NCBI GenBank assembly: GCA_008933995.1
Contig: WARS01000009.1
Location: 3,442,001 to 3,506,000 of the forward strand
Source of the DNA: Datnioides undecimradiatus
Lineage: Eukaryota > Chordata > Actinopteri > Lobotiformes > Datnioididae
Reading direction: 5' to 3'
Length of the DNA stretch: 64,000 nt
Below the pieces are notes generated by a model, which was not told the DNA's origin, made no database searches, and was given only the letters and a program-made list of their open reading frames with translations. Shown here piece after piece: positions 16,001-31,600 of the stretch (positions are counted from its first letter, which is position 1; each line of letters starts with the position of its first letter). The position numbers were made by a program, and so were the translations under genes.

Positions 16001-17919
16001 TTAAATGTAAATGTATGTAGATAGATTGTCTTGCACATACCCACAGCATCCAGAGGGTTAATGAACTCCTTGGTCCCTTTAGCACCACCACAATACTGAC
16101 AAATGCTGGTTTTGAATGACTTGTCTGAATAACAGAAAAGCGAAACAACCCGGATCCACACCACGGGGAGTACGTGAGAAAACATCGGGTGACTCGGGTG
16201 AACCAACCCTTTAAATCTCCAGCGATGACACTTTACCCTTGCCAACAGCAGTTTTACTTTCCTTTGCCGAACAGATGCAAAGCCTGAGTCACCTTTACTT
16301 TGTCATAAAAGTGTTGCACAGTCTGACCAAGGCTGTTACTTCTTTCACAAGAAGTCCTTGTATCTTGGTTGTTACTTAACCATAGCTTACTTCTATGCGC
16401 CAAGGTCTTCGAAGGTATCTGTGTGACCACTTGTTATTTGTGTCGAGAACTCTGCCTGACAGCAATTCAGCAGTAAAAACTCAATATGAGGCTTTTCTCT
16501 CATCAAACACTCATGCTATGTGTTGATAATGAATTAAATATCATCAATTTTCATTTTACTGCAGTAGCAACAGTATCCCAGCCATCTCATCTCGGCCATT
16601 CGCTTTCTTTCAATCTCTGTATACCCCCCTCCCCAAGACAGCAGCCACTGACCCCAGCCAAGCTCTCAAAATCAATAAGTCAATTATACTTCCATTAAAA
16701 TGACATGAGAGCTCTGCTGACCATGATGAGATCTGAGTCCATCATTAAGGCACCCAATCAACCGTCCGTCGCTTCTTTCAGCCCGCCCAGTCCCCTGTGC
16801 AAGCTTGTGAGATACAAACAACAGCACTGCATGCACTGTCTAAGCAAAACAGTCTCTTCCCCTTTGTTTCTTTTTTGCTGAGTCGGCAGTAAAGATGAAG
16901 TATGTGTCGGGAGTTTATCGCCTTTGTTTCTTTTGTTAAAGTCTGCTCTGTTCTCAGTAGAGTTTAAGTGCGTCCAAATGGCTTGCGCTCCGTTTGATCT
17001 GTTTTCCTGTCTGTTAAGGTTTGCCGTAGGTTTTGAAACAAACAAATATTGCAGAATCACTTTTGATTTAAATGTTACTTCCTTTACCAGCACTGATTCC
17101 ACGCTGTAGTTACTTCTTTTATCTTTTTTTCATTAGGCTGTGTGTGTGTAATACTGTAAACCAGCAGTAAGAGCTTTTACTGGCAACGTGGTGGCAGCAG
17201 AAATAAGTTGTGAACAGATCAATGACACTTTTAATTTTATTAGGTAAAATTGTTAGCAAACAGTTGAGTATTTACATATACAGCAGGTACAGGGCAATAT
17301 TAGTATCGTGTGTTCTTGGCTACCTTATGACTTTAAGTCCAATATTCTTGCCTTTGTGCTCTGTTTTTGGTCTCCACCATCTCCAGAGGGAAATCTGCAG
17401 CACCTTTAACAATTTCACATTGTTCTCACATCTTCAGTTGCAAATATAAAAATATCAATTACAGTTGTTTTAATAATAAGTGATTCCGCTTTTGTAGTTA
17501 GACTTGATTTACTGAGTGTTTTTTATGATTTGTTTTTTTTTTTTCTGTCGTTGATTGTGGAAATTGTTTTCTGCAGATCTTGAGATCATAATTGTTTCAT
17601 TTAATGCATGCGTATTATCAGTTACCATTGATTTTAGCATTGTTAATGATTCGACCTCATCTTGATTGAGTGTTGCAGCCTGTAACTTTAGTTTACTACT
17701 CTCATTTGCATGCCTTTGTCCCTCTCTGCACCTGCATGCCAAGTGTGCAGTCCTTCCTGTATGTCATTAAGGTTTGTATGTATGGCAACATCTCCAATCA
17801 ACCTCCATTAGGAGGTTTGCTGTAATTGGTCAGTGCCAGTGGGTATTCGTGTTATCTGATTGCATTATTTGTTCTATTAGCTTTCTGCAGAGTCAACTGT
17901 GCCCACCCTATTCTCTCCA

Positions 17920-17968
<49 letters not shown>

Positions 17969-18714
17969 ACCATAAATCCTTTAATAATAAGACAGCCTTT
18001 GTGAATATTTAATCTTTTTGTTTAGTCCGGGTTTATCTCTCCACTTTTGCCATTCGCTTTATTATCTATTTTTAACAATATTTCATTGTCCCTGTTTTTC
18101 CTCATTTGTTTTTATTTTGTTTTCTTTTCCTTGGAGAGCACTTTGTAGCTCTGTTAAGAAAAGCTGTGCGCAAATTATTATCATTTGTTTTTATTACTAT
18201 GTTCTACAGGCGACTCCTGTCCTCCATGGACACATGTAAACTCCTTCACACACTCACAACCCTCCCACCCCCTCCGTCATTCCCCGTCTTTTGCAATTTA
18301 AACTTTCTAAACGAACTGATACTCCAATTTACTAATAATATCGTTGTGATATCACTCTTACAATATGCTGCTGCTGCTGGTGCAGCGACACATGAGCTAC
18401 GTGTCTTTTTGTTGACTGCAGTACTATAGCTATCATCATGTTCTCGCCTTACTAAAAAGTAGATGTTTTTGCAGACCCCTGCATCTTTCTCTGACCATCC
18501 AATAGTGTTTCCTGCCTCTGCATAACAACAATAGTGACTGTATCCTATTGCCATCAGTCACTACCACCTATACTTCCCTACTTGTGTATGTGTTTTGTGC
18601 GTGTGTGTGTGAGACTCTAACCTATGTGTTTGAGGTGGAATCAGCAGGATGTTCAATTACACTGGCTCAGCTGGTGTATATAGACAAAGAGGATGGATTT
18701 GCAGAGTACCCATG

Positions 18715-18764
<50 letters not shown>

Positions 18765-21700
18765 TACTCGCTCAAACAAACACATTTGTGAGCCAAAACA
18801 GTTTCATTAAAGCTCTGCCAGTAGAGCTTCTTGGGCTTGATCCCTTGACAAGCCACAGGCCTCATCTAACTTAACACAATGGCAGGAAACAAAGAAAGAC
18901 AGAGACAGAGAGAGAGAGAGGGAGACAACATGAATCGGTTCACAATAAGGGCTCAGTTCTCCATCTCTCCTTGTTTAATTTGACTGGACTTTGGAGGGCT
19001 GCAGGGGGACATTACCAGCAGCTTTATATGCAGAATATTACCTGACTAATCACCAAAGCAATGTGCTCTGCCTTTGAATGAAAGGTAAGAAAGATGTCTC
19101 CATGGTTAAAAATAACCCCTTCAAATAGCTGTATTCACAAATAAAGAGAAACCTTAATAAATCAGTTGCTTAAACTTAATTCAGGATATGAATTCTGCTT
19201 TTTGTCCTGCATCAAAGTCAGAGTTGGTTTTTTTATTGCTGAAGTTGACACCTTCAGGGACCGAAAGATAAATTGTTGTCCAGAAGGGGTTTCAGTAGAA
19301 TATCTGCTGTGCAGCTAAAATAAAGCTGAGCAACAACTCTTCACCGTGACCTTTTTCAGAGACTTGTAGCCCCCACAACTTTTTTCACAGTGCAGAACTT
19401 TGTAAAGTACAGTACAGCAGTTTTTTTTGTCAGTGCAGTGCAGTGTCTACAGTACAGTGTGTGCAGTAATGAGAGAGTGTCTTTACACAGATATAAACCC
19501 TGCAGGCGGCTCTTTGACAATATGTCAGTTGACTTGAACATGTCTGGGAGCTGGGTGTGTGTTTGTGTGTGTGGAAGGATTAGGAAGTTCCAAGCGTCTG
19601 TTGTTTATTTTCTGGCAGTGCATTAATAAATAGACCTTTAGACATCAAGTAATTACCACTGCTTAGTTTTTTATGATGATGCCTTGCTGTTGAAATAGGC
19701 AGCATGGCTCCGAGGGAGTCGGTCAGTCCATCACTTTGGTCTGACAACAACTATTGAGTCGATTCCTATGAAACTTTGTACAGACCTATGTGATCAGACT
19801 TTGGAGAACTATTGGGTGATTTGTCATTAAATTTAGTATACATGTTGATGCTCCCCTCGGGATGAACCATGATAACTATACTCATCCCTTAGCTTTTCAT
19901 TATGTGCCATTATCAGGTCAAATTCTCAATTTGTTCAATACACTGAGTCGTTTATCAAGTAGCTGCAAAAGTATTGATATTTCTTTAGCTTCAGCTGTAT
20001 GTCAGCCTGTTGCTATTTGCCTTATTTGTTGGCATGCTAAGAAATTAAACTACACTGGTGAGCGAGGCTAACAGTATACCGACCAAACTTTAGCACGTTG
20101 GCAGTGTGAGCATTTTACAATCTGACCCAAATGAGTTCAAACCACAGCTGTGAATTACAGCCTCACAGAGCTGCTGGCAAGACTCCTCGTCACTCATCTT
20201 GTTGATCTGTTATCAATAAATAAATCGCCAAAGACGGACTTGGCACTTGTCCTTCCTTTAATATAGGAACAGTCTGTACACTGATACACAGGTACACTCG
20301 ACTGACGCTGCGGTTTTACCTTGAGCGGAGTGTTTGGATTTTATTGTGTGTATGGCCCTGACAGTGTGTCAGCCTTCGCTCGCTCATGCAGGCACCAGGG
20401 ATGCTTATGCTCACGGTAATGAGCCGGCACGTCTTGGGGTTTGGTGGCAGAGTTAACACCAGGACAGGAAGCTAACTTTAAAATCACTGAGTCTAGACTT
20501 TTCTGCGCCGATAATAACGCTGCCACAAAAAACCTTTACCTTCTGCAAATCAGCTGCTGTCTTGCTGAGCCATATCCACATGGAGCCATTATAGAGTTTG
20601 ATTTTGTTCTTGGTGTTCTCAGTGTGTATGACTGTGCTGCCCCTGGATGACTTTAATTTCTTTTAGAGCAGATGATTAGCTGTGCCGGAGCAAACATTAG
20701 GAAATCAATTTTTACTAACAGACTACTCGTGTTGAAAGCCCAGTTTAAAAAATTGCCTTTTTACTTACAATAAGAAACAGTTTCTTAATTAAATACCGTC
20801 GCAATGAATAAGCAAACATCTCATCCTGACTATAACCACTGTAATAGCAGTGCACACCACAGTAAAAACCAGTCCTTTACAACTATAGTGATCTGTTTTT
20901 TAATTAGAAAATCTTCATCTAGGGACCCTATAGTTCACAGGTTGGAGGGTACTTTATACACGCACAAATATACTTTGCAAACATGTACTTTCAATACATT
21001 TCGTTCCATACTGATAATATTGTGCCTGGGACAATAAAGACACAGAAAACTATTCACCGTTGTTAATTGTTGTTATTCGCTGTTTGCCGGGGAACAATAA
21101 GAGAGACAATGTGCGATGCAGAATGTGTGTACACGCATGGATGGCCACAGCAGGAATAGACAGCATTGTGTTCATTAGACACAAATGATCGGAAATTGTT
21201 ACGCGTGAATAAACACACATTTGACAAGTGTCTTACTATTAGTTTCAGGACTATTTATTTCAGGACATATATATATATATATATATGGATAGATATGTAC
21301 TGGATAAACAGTACATAGATGCATCTGACCTTTGTTTTCTATATTTCCAACTTTATCAGTAAGGTATGATGGTTCTTAAACACCCTGACACTAGAAAGAG
21401 TCATTGATTGGTTTTATTAATTAGTTTCTGTCATGTGTTTCCCACCTGTGCGCTGGTTGCCGCCACTTTGGGGTTTTTCCTCCTCTTTACATCACCTGTG
21501 ACACATTCACCTGTCTACCCAGCCGTTTCTCATCAACACCCAGTCCCAGTCAGCATTTATAGAGGGCACCCCTGCAAGTCTTTGCTTGTTTGATGCCTTT
21601 GCGTTCCAGCCAGCGGGTGCACGGTACTGTTTGTTAGTCCGAAAGCGCTGATGCAAAGCAAGTCTCTGTTTAAACTGTGTTATCTTTCTGTTTTTGTGCC

Positions 21701-24700
21701 TCTAATATCATAATGCATTTTCGACAGCGTTTTGAGTTGCCGTTGTACATCAAATGTGCTGCAACATATAAACAAACATGTCTTGCAATGTAGAATATGA
21801 GGAACAAAAGTAAAATGAAAAAGGTACTATGTAGAATTTTTCGCAGTTTGCAGTTTGCACATGTTTATCAATTAAAGTTTAGGTTCTGTCTCTGAACTTT
21901 TTTTTATTACTGATGTTTGATAAATTTCCTATCTGCAAAGACAAAAGTACATTGTATTGTTTTGTCAAACTGATAATCTCCCAGCATTTTGTGTCTTCCC
22001 TGGTAAACATGAGTGTGAAATGAGGGTAACTGCTAAACAGCACAGTGACAGCAGCTTAATGAAAATTGATGCAGAGTGAAGCTGTCGCAGCCATTGAATA
22101 GATGGGCTCTCACACTTTGGTTGCACAAAACACTGAACTATCGGGGACATGAATGCCGCCGAAGAGCCTGCAAACACTGAATACCAAGGACAAACACGCA
22201 CATCACAGACTCAGAGCTGGAGCTGTGTTTACAGCTGTGAAGCATGTATACCAGCACTCTCACAACAATGCCATCTGTCACCCAGCTATAACGCTGTAAA
22301 ATTATACCCATGTATCATTACTGTAGTGAAATTTAATCCGCCTCACCCCCTATCAAATTAATGTATATCAATACAGACATTTATAAAATGTGTATGGAGT
22401 AGAAATGTGAATATATTATGCTGTGTAAAAAGCGATTAATCAAGTCATTTAATTAAAGAAAACATTAAGAATAAATCCTTGATGAGCTCTGACCAAAAAA
22501 GGGTAAATAGTTCTCCTCTCTTATCTTCTCCTCTCCTCTCCTACACATCTGATGTAATAAAGAACCATCCATAATTAATGCTTTGTTAAATCAGACTGCG
22601 CGTTCTCTGCTAAGATCTTGTAATGTTCTGAGGGGTGTCATTTGTTTTGGCCAGCTCAACCCTTGTTAGCACAGGATGATGGATGATATGTTTGTCCACA
22701 GTGCAGAATCGGTGGCTACAGGATGTGTGTGTGCGTGTGTGTGTACTTGTGTGTGTGTGTGTCCAATAAGTAGCGAAGAGGGCAGAGCTGCCGGTTCCAG
22801 AAATATGTCAGGGCGGCGGGTGGCTCATGGCAGTAATGCTTAACTAATGCATGACTCATGATGACTTCATGCATGACTCGCAGGATGTATCATGAATTCC
22901 TGTTGCTCAGCATTAACAAATGACAATTCACAGTTACTTGTTCCATCAGTTGATATGCAAAAAAGATGCCATGTTATTTTTTTAAAATCAGGTTGTCAGA
23001 TAACACAAAGGCATGAAAACAGTTGCATAAATAAAGTCTTTTGTGCCAGATAACGTGATTACAAATCAATTACTATATGAAATACCCCTCTATAACTGAG
23101 TAATTAGGCACTTAAAGTCAAAATAAATGAATCATTTGTTGAGCAATAGGAATTCATGATACACCCTGCTTTAATTTGTGCCTTAAGTCACAAGTCATGA
23201 ATAAGTTAAGCATTGCTTAAGCGCGTGATTTGTATTATTAAATACTACATCACCCATGAGCCTCATCGGCCACTGCGGTGTATAAAATATCACGTTTATT
23301 GCACGACTGCACCTTTGTGTCAGTGGTTCAGCTGCTCAAGTGGCTGTGATGGTGCCAGTGGTGGTGATTTGCTCTCAGATAACACAGAGATGACACTGCA
23401 AGTAAACATTTCTCACCAACTAAGTGAAGATGCGATCGAGGTGGTGCATGAGCGCACAAAGCACTTTTAAAATCAGACATTTATTGCGAATTTCAAGCAG
23501 CCAAGTGGTTTTAAATGCTTGTATCTTAACCAAATAGTAGTTTCAGGAGGATTAATACTCACGTGAGAGCAGAAAAACACACATTAACAGCTATAAATTG
23601 CTTTGTAAGCTCCAGGGTCCTGCTATTATGTATTAAAGGTTAGTGTTGGGACACTCACAGGAAAGGGATCATTAATATTAGTAGTTTTACCTGTGTTTCT
23701 GGTGCTACGACAAGTCAAAATCTCTGCTGTGAAAATGATATTCTTGCTCGGGTTATAAAACGCGTTTAAGTCGTGATCAGAGTTTAATTTGGTCCAGAAA
23801 TGTTATGTCATTCTTTATCATTCTTCTGTTGCTCTGAATCACGCTGCTGAAGTGTTACTGAAGTGCTCTGAGTGACAGCCGAGGCAGCAAATCCACTGCT
23901 CTATAGGCATTGACTGCACAGCGCATTTGCATATTTTCCAGCCCTTTGCTCCCTTTCCTTTCATGCAGAGCTTACGTGATAATGTGAGGCATTCTTGTGA
24001 CATACTCAGCGTACAGGTAGCAGTCTGGGTGCTGTCCTTGAGTGGCAGGATCGGGACTTTACAAGAGTATCATCCCACAGAGCGGATTATATGCGCATAC
24101 CTGCATTTGTGCTCTACATTTTAATCATTAATCAAAGGAACGACAAGCAAGCGCACATTACTCACATATGCCACAGCAGTGCAGAAATAACAAGCTGCAT
24201 CACTGCGTGTATGGATCCATTAAAAACAACTTTAATTAAACGAATAGAAATACAGCTATATTAGTTAATACTCAGAGAGCACATACATACATATTCATTA
24301 GCATCTGAATCTGAAGCTACATTTAAATAAACACAATAAAGACAGGAGACACATGCTTTGAGGATTTTTAGAATTATAGTATTTGTGGTAAAAAGCTTTG
24401 TTTCTTCTATACCTGAATGTTAAGTGCTTTGATCGGCCGCATAGAGACATGTAGGCACAATCAGCATCAGGAACGAATCCCTTGTTCTTGACACATGATT
24501 CGAGTCATTACTGCAGTTTGCCAGCTGGGTCTACCATTTGCTGTTTCTCCTTGAGAGTGGCTTCAGATAATGCCAGAGAGAGAGAGAGAGTAGGAGAAAA
24601 GAAGTGTAATCCAACAGCCTCTGCAGACAACATGCACAGAGTCAGGCTGCTTTACACCCTGAACTCCAGCTATTCCAGACTCTAACCTTCAACGTAAACA

Positions 24701-24927
24701 GGCCTGTTCAGGAGACGGGGTCTGGCCAGAATGACCCGTCTTTGAAGAAATATCACGCACAGTGGATGCTTTGACTCTGGATCTGTCCCACTGTTTTGGA
24801 CTAACATGCAGGAGCCAGTGGTTTGGTTGCCATGGATACCATTTCAGGTGTTTTGGGCTCCGCCGACTGCTGGCGCTCAGTACCATGGTCTGATGGCTTC
24901 TCGGTCTGTTTGTGTGTGTGTGTGTGT

Positions 24928-24958
<31 letters not shown>

Positions 24959-26091
24959 CATGTGCACTGATGGAGTGTGTGTCTGTGTACCCAGCATATT
25001 GATGCTTTCTGTGAGCAGAATTACCAAAGACTCCCTTTTCTCTGTGCCACGCCACTTCTTCCTTCCCCTACATCATTCTCTTCTCTTCTCTTCTCTTACT
25101 CATTTAATCTCTCTCTTTCCCCATTCCCCACAGATACACAGTCTGAGTGTAGTAGGTCAGATGTGGCCAGCCCACTTTGGCCCAGCAGCTCACTTGTCAG
25201 GCAGTGCTCTGTGTATCCAGGGGGAAAGACTGATGGGATCGGGGGACAGAGAGAGACAGAGACAAAGAGGAAGAATCAGAGAAGAAGACAGAGGGAAAGA
25301 AGGAGTGATGGTAAAGGGAAAATCAAGCTATGAAGGTCTGTAAAGGGCTGATAGTTCTCTGAGTTTTTTATGGCACCCGCTGGATGAAATTACAGTAAAA
25401 CGGATGAAAAATGAACTCGTCTGAGTGCTGTTTTGTGCACTGACCGGTGATTCATCTTAAAACAGCCAGTGTAAGTTGGTCAGTTCACAGTGAGGTGAAA
25501 CTGGGAGATGTGAGGTCTGTTTGTTCTCCTCCAGCATCCTTTGATTTGAAGTGTGTTATGAAATCAGAGCTCCAGTGATTGTTAAAGGGATATTTCACTT
25601 TTAGGGTAGTTGTCTTATTATGTAACTTGCCCCAAGTGACAAACTTTAATTTGCATGGCATCTCAAATTGCAAGACAGGTCAAGATTAGTTTTTATTACT
25701 TTTGAACTAAAAGAACTGAATTATATTACATTCTGCTCTGTCTTGTTATTTAAAATAATCATTAGATTTGTGGACACCTCTTCTTCTTCTCATTGACAAA
25801 TAAAACAGTAAACACAAAGTCTCACTGGCCCTGCACAACAGAGATGAACTTCACAGGCACCAGAGCTATTAAAGGAGTAGCGATGCTGCTCTTAGACAGT
25901 TTCGCCACAACGATGGCCGCACGCGGTTTTACCCAACATAAAACCCTCAGTGTAACAGACAAACGGAGGAGAGACGCCAACATCTGGATCCCTTCAGTCA
26001 GTCCGATTCATAGAAACATGGTGCAGTATGCGAGAACACCAGCAGCACAACTGTCCTCTCAAATCCTACACTACATTCAACGCATCCCTCT

Positions 26092-26146
<55 letters not shown>

Positions 26147-26281
26147 AAAAACCACTTGGTTGTGAAGCACTTTCAGCCAAAGAACAGTCAGAAAATCTGA
26201 CACTTCCAGGCAGAAACATTATCACTTTCTCATCTACAGCTCACAGGTCGAGAGTGCAACATTATTCTCAGTTCAAGACCA

Positions 26282-26315
<34 letters not shown>

Positions 26316-26398
26316 GAAAATAATGAAAACAAGTCATGAACATACTTTTGGCAGAGAGCCAAGTAACACTGCACACACACACACTCACTTGTCACATG

Positions 26399-26429
<31 letters not shown>

Positions 26430-26701
26430 CCATATAGACAATAAACAAAATTACAGCATGAAGCGCTCACCTTCATGACGCATCCCTCTGTCGCTAGTCC
26501 ACTGTGAAACACGTGCTTTTTTTCTGGGTGTGTGCGTGTGTGTGATGACAGAGGCAAGAGGAGCGTGCGCGTCTGTGTGTGTGTGTGTGTGTGTGTGAGT
26601 GAGCGAGAGTGTGTTGCTTCCCCTCTTCCCCTGGAAGTCACAGGGGAGGGGAGTCGGTGTCTGTCCGCAGCAAAAAATGTGTGTGTTGGTGTTTGTAAAA
26701 T

Positions 26702-26750
<49 letters not shown>

Positions 26751-26872
26751 ACGAGTGTGTCGGAGAGGGAAAGTGCTGCTGCTCCCGCTTGCTACTCCTG
26801 CCTGTTATGTATGAATGAAAAGTCTCACACAAAAGGACACACCTAAATCATAACATGATGCTCTCTATCTCG

Positions 26873-26917
<45 letters not shown>

Positions 26918-28577
26918 GGTCTCTCCTCACAGTGGCTCCCCTCTCTTCTTTATGTTTCCTGTCCTCCCTTCTCCTCTCTGTCTCACTTTCCTCCTCTCCT
27001 CTCGCCTCACCGTATCGTGTGTTTGTCCACCTCCTTCTAACTCTCCCTCCCTTCCTCCCTCCCTCTCCCCTCTCCCTCTAATAGAAAGCTCACATTTCTC
27101 TGCTCTCTCATATAGACAGAGAAACAGGGAGGGAGGAGAGAACAAATAGACGGTCCGGCTTTCCTCCTTTTTCACTGTCCATCCAATCGCCTGTCCTGCT
27201 CGTCCCCTCTCACCCTACTGTCCAGGATAGCGAGCCGCCCTTGTGCTCACTTAATCACTGTAATCTCCATGTGATCAAAAACAAACACACCCATTTCAAT
27301 ACAGGCAGATGTTGCTCGGATAGTGTGTTCAGGAGTGAACCTCAAGTACCAACATCAGAAAGTAATTCTTGCATGGTTAACTTCTCATGTTGTAGTATGA
27401 AATGGCACGTTGAAATGCAATGCAGCTCCTCCTCAGATGCAGAGTAGGGATAGTAAATCTTTTTAAAGTCAGTCTGCCCTGCAGCTTTGTACTGGCACAG
27501 TATGGCCAACAGAGGGTACTGTTCCACTTTGGAAAGAAGAGAAGAGATGCTTGAATTTGATAAATGGAGAGTTTCTCTATAGCAATGGTCATCTCATTGC
27601 TTATGCTACTTTATTTTTGATAGTGTCCTTGTATTGTGGAGGTATAAACTCTGAGATAGCCTGGGCCGTTGGTACATGTATAATTTATTAGGATCTAATG
27701 AATCAGATCTGTTTACCTATTCAGTCTAAATGCAAAATTGACTCTTGCACTTTAATAGATGAGCTGACAGCAGGCTGCACACAACAAAGCAGAACAACGC
27801 AGCTTTTTTCATTGTTAAAGTCCCAATAAATGCATGTTCTTTATGTCTTTTATGACTTGCTTTGTACGACTTTACTGCATTGGCAATAAAAGGCTATAAA
27901 CAAACGCCATTACTGTAACATGCACTTTACTCACCCAACTTTCACAAATCACTTGCAAGGCGACAAGCATGACCTTTAACTCAAGTTTAAGATTGCTGTA
28001 CTCGTTGTACTCGGAGCTGCTCATCTGTATTATAAAAGTCAAAAGGTGGAATTATAAGCACAAATCTAATAGGTGTCACATCGTAAAGCAATAATGTATA
28101 ACATTATCACTTCTCTGAGGCTCATTCATTTGATCTGCAGCGTTTCTACCTGCTGTGGCTGCCTCTGAAATAATGTGCATATGTGTATGTGTGCCTTTGC
28201 ACGCCACATCAGATGAGTTTTAATCCCCACTTGGCCATTACAGCGACAAAGAAGTGGCTATAAATAAAGATGAAACACATCAAATACGCTAAAGACACTA
28301 GAACGTCTTCATGCTTCTTCAACTTCTAAGTGGCTGATCTCAGATAAGTTTTACAGACACACAGTGTGAACAGAAATCTGTGGCTAATGTGATGAATTTG
28401 ATATAATTTGTGTTACATGAGAGACGTTTTCATATTTCCAAATGTAGGAAGTGTCAGTTTATCTTCAAAACTGGAGTTTGTGTTTGGCACCGGTCTCTGC
28501 CATCCATCTGTGGAAGTTGGAGAGTTTGTGTTATTGTAATTCTCTGCAGAACTGTGAGTTTCTAGCTGACTTGGCAA

Positions 28578-28622
<45 letters not shown>

Positions 28623-31600
28623 AAAACAACTGGCAGCTCAGGTCATTTCACAGCCAGACTTCAGGCATCAGCTCCAGCTTTTCCCCTGCCATGGCCTCGG
28701 GCAGGAGGTGGGGGAGCTGTCAGATGCTGGGCTTCATTAAGGGTCAAGCTGCTGCCTCCTTCTGGTCAGTGTCAGCTAGCACTGTTAGAAGCTTGGCAGC
28801 ACGCTGATGTGTTTTTTTTGTTTTTAACCTGTCAAATGCCAGCTGTGACTATTTCTTTGCAAAATCAACATCTTCACATTTTGAGAAACTTGTAATTAAT
28901 GTCTATGATACATAACTGCAGTAAATTGTATGGTTTAATTCTTATGTATTTAAAAATCTATCCAGTCAACCTCCTCCTATGCCCCTGGCACCATGTTTGT
29001 GACTAACTATCCTGTCTTTAATGGTTGAGGTCCTGAACTCATCATAATTTCTTTTTCAAATTATAACCACTGGCATTCATGGACACCGTAAAGACAAATG
29101 TAAATGTAAACCACACACAGGTTATGTGTAGGGTTTATTTGGCCCTACAGTCACACCATTTGCACAATTTACTTAAAGACTAGTCTGTACAACACGATAG
29201 TAATAGGCAATAAACTTTATATAAGTAGCTCTTTGTTCTGGTTCCTTATGCCATTTGAGGGTAGAGTTTCCATTTCGAGTGTGATGTCAGCTAATCTGTT
29301 ATGTTTGGCACTCTTGGTTATGTATCTCTGTTCATATTTAGACTTACAGGCTTATAGGCTGAGGGGTAAATACTGTAAAAAGGAGCAGAGAACACTCCTG
29401 GAAGTGACTGATTCATTCATATTCATTAAATTATGTTTCATCTGATAATTGGATATTTAAAATTGATGAGGACAACAAACAAATCAGTCAGTGTATTCCT
29501 GTGCGTGTCAGTGGATGCCAGCTCCTGCGGGATTTACTGTCAGAACGTGACAACCTGGAAAAGAATTGCGCAAAACAAACGTCGGTCTGCCTGATGTGGT
29601 TTCACCTCTTTGTATGAACAGAGCTGCACCATATGGTGATTAGTTACAGGAAATGCACCAGTGGTTTTAAAATCAGTTTACTGCAGGATCTCAGGGGTGT
29701 GAAGACAAGATACAGACTCTAATTGGAGGGATGGGACAGACGCACAAGTTCTCTCTGTTTCTTCCACCTGCTGTATTTGTACAAACTTCAGCTGCCCAAT
29801 GATTGGAGTAAAACAAATAGAGCGACAGCCTGAGTGAATTCATTGAATCTCTGAATACATAAACGTAAAATGGACCGCATTTATCAGCTCTGTCATCCAA
29901 AGTGTGTCCAGAGTGTTACTGTTGAAAACCTTTGATATGAGCAAATGTCTCTTTTATTGTATGAAAAAGTCAATACATGACTGATATTGCTGATGAAATG
30001 GCTGATGTGTGCTACTGTGTGCTGGTTTAAATTGCCTGATTATCACAGATTCAGCCTGAAACTGCGACTGTTTTGCTTGTGCTTAGCTGTCCTATTTACC
30101 GTTAAACTAATGTCACAATGTCAGATGTGTCATATCATAAAATGTTCCTTTTTGTGGGGATGTATCATAATTTTAATTCATTTTAATTTTTGATTTAGGA
30201 TGACTACAAACAAAGTTAGAACATAAAGACTGCTCCAAGGTTGACTGTGACATCTGGTGTCTTTTTACAGCCCGCACTTCTCATTGAAGGCCTGGTTGTT
30301 ATTGTGTTTTCAGGGGTCATCACACTGCAACAACAATTTGTCCTAAGGGGAACACGCTTTTTTTTTTGCAATATGTCAAAAGACACATTTAGTCTCTGTT
30401 GAATGTATAGCAAATATCAATCATCTGTTAGAGTATGAAGAGGCGACGCAGAAAGAGAGTGAGGCTATAATTCAGAGCATGCGTTAATATGTGTTTTATG
30501 TGGTTTGTTATTTAAGTTTCAATCACCGACCATAAAAGGTTGGTTATTTCCAGCATGATGACGACACACTCAGCTGATAAATTACATCCTGACAGCTGTT
30601 GTGTGGTGCTTACTGTACTGTGATGTACACAGCTAAATTGGTACGAACTTAACACCCAGTACAGATCACTGCTTCTTTGCTGAAAGTGTCTCCTTCAACT
30701 TGTTCTTGCTTTTATGACTACAGGCGGTTAGAAAAAGGGGTCAGCAACCTATAAAATGTGACATGTTCTCTCCCGGATGAGCTAAAACTCGCCGTCAGGG
30801 CGGTGTGGTGTTTAAAGAGGATGCCTTTGAAATGGAAAATTAATAAATTCATGAAACTAACCAATGAATAATGCAGTGAACACTTTATTAGAAACTTAGC
30901 CCTTATTCTGGCCACTTTGTGTAGGACAACAAAAATTATCACGATGCTCATATCATAAATAAACAAATCTGTTTGCAATCTTTACTCATAAAGTCCGCGC
31001 ACAATAATCAAAGGAGAAGTTCAACAGTTTGACTTTCTTAATGAGAATCAAGCACAAAAACTGATAACACTCTCAAGTCCCTTAAAACTCCGTAATATCC
31101 CTTTAAATTCACATAGAACTACAGGATACAGAGACTCAGCGTTAACTTTAAGAGGAGGCTCTGCAAGCAGCAGAGCTCCCTCAATGTCAGCCTAATGCTT
31201 TAAGTCTGCAACAGAGGTGGCTACTAAATGTAGCTTAATTACAGCCCGTGTATATGTAATTTAGACAATCGAACAATTAATTTGGGCAACATCTCAGTGG
31301 AAATTGTCCAGTGTAACCTGTCATGATGAATAGAGAAACAAGTCAAAGCATCACTGAGCTCCTATCTGAATATAATTTACAACATATATTAGACTCCCTG
31401 CAGACAGGAGGTCATTTTTTTTCATGAATCATCTCAGTCAGCACATACTTCGGCTCTGGAATAAAGGCATCAAGTAATAAAACCTGATAATATCCCTCCC
31501 AGCACACGCAACGATATTGCGCTCTAACGGCACACTCTGCAGCTCCGCTTCATCCTCTTTTATTGAAAATGTCTGAACGGTGGGAGTAGAGTGTGCCGCA

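Noticed and set aside
16860..16935. Two copies of cctttgtttctttt about 60 bp apart
   Set aside because: Short, pyrimidine-rich and imperfectly extended; likely chance in low-complexity DNA.
24912..25343. 143-codon frame beginning with Cys-Val repeats
   Set aside because: Translation of the (TG)n microsatellite followed by low-complexity sequence.
26273..26846. Several overlapping frames of 80-120 codons on both strands
   Set aside because: All run through the (CA)/(GT)/(GATA) arrays and are artefacts of simple repeats.
27500..27515. CTCF-like ccaacagagggtac
   Set aside because: Two mismatches at informative positions; no better than background expectation.
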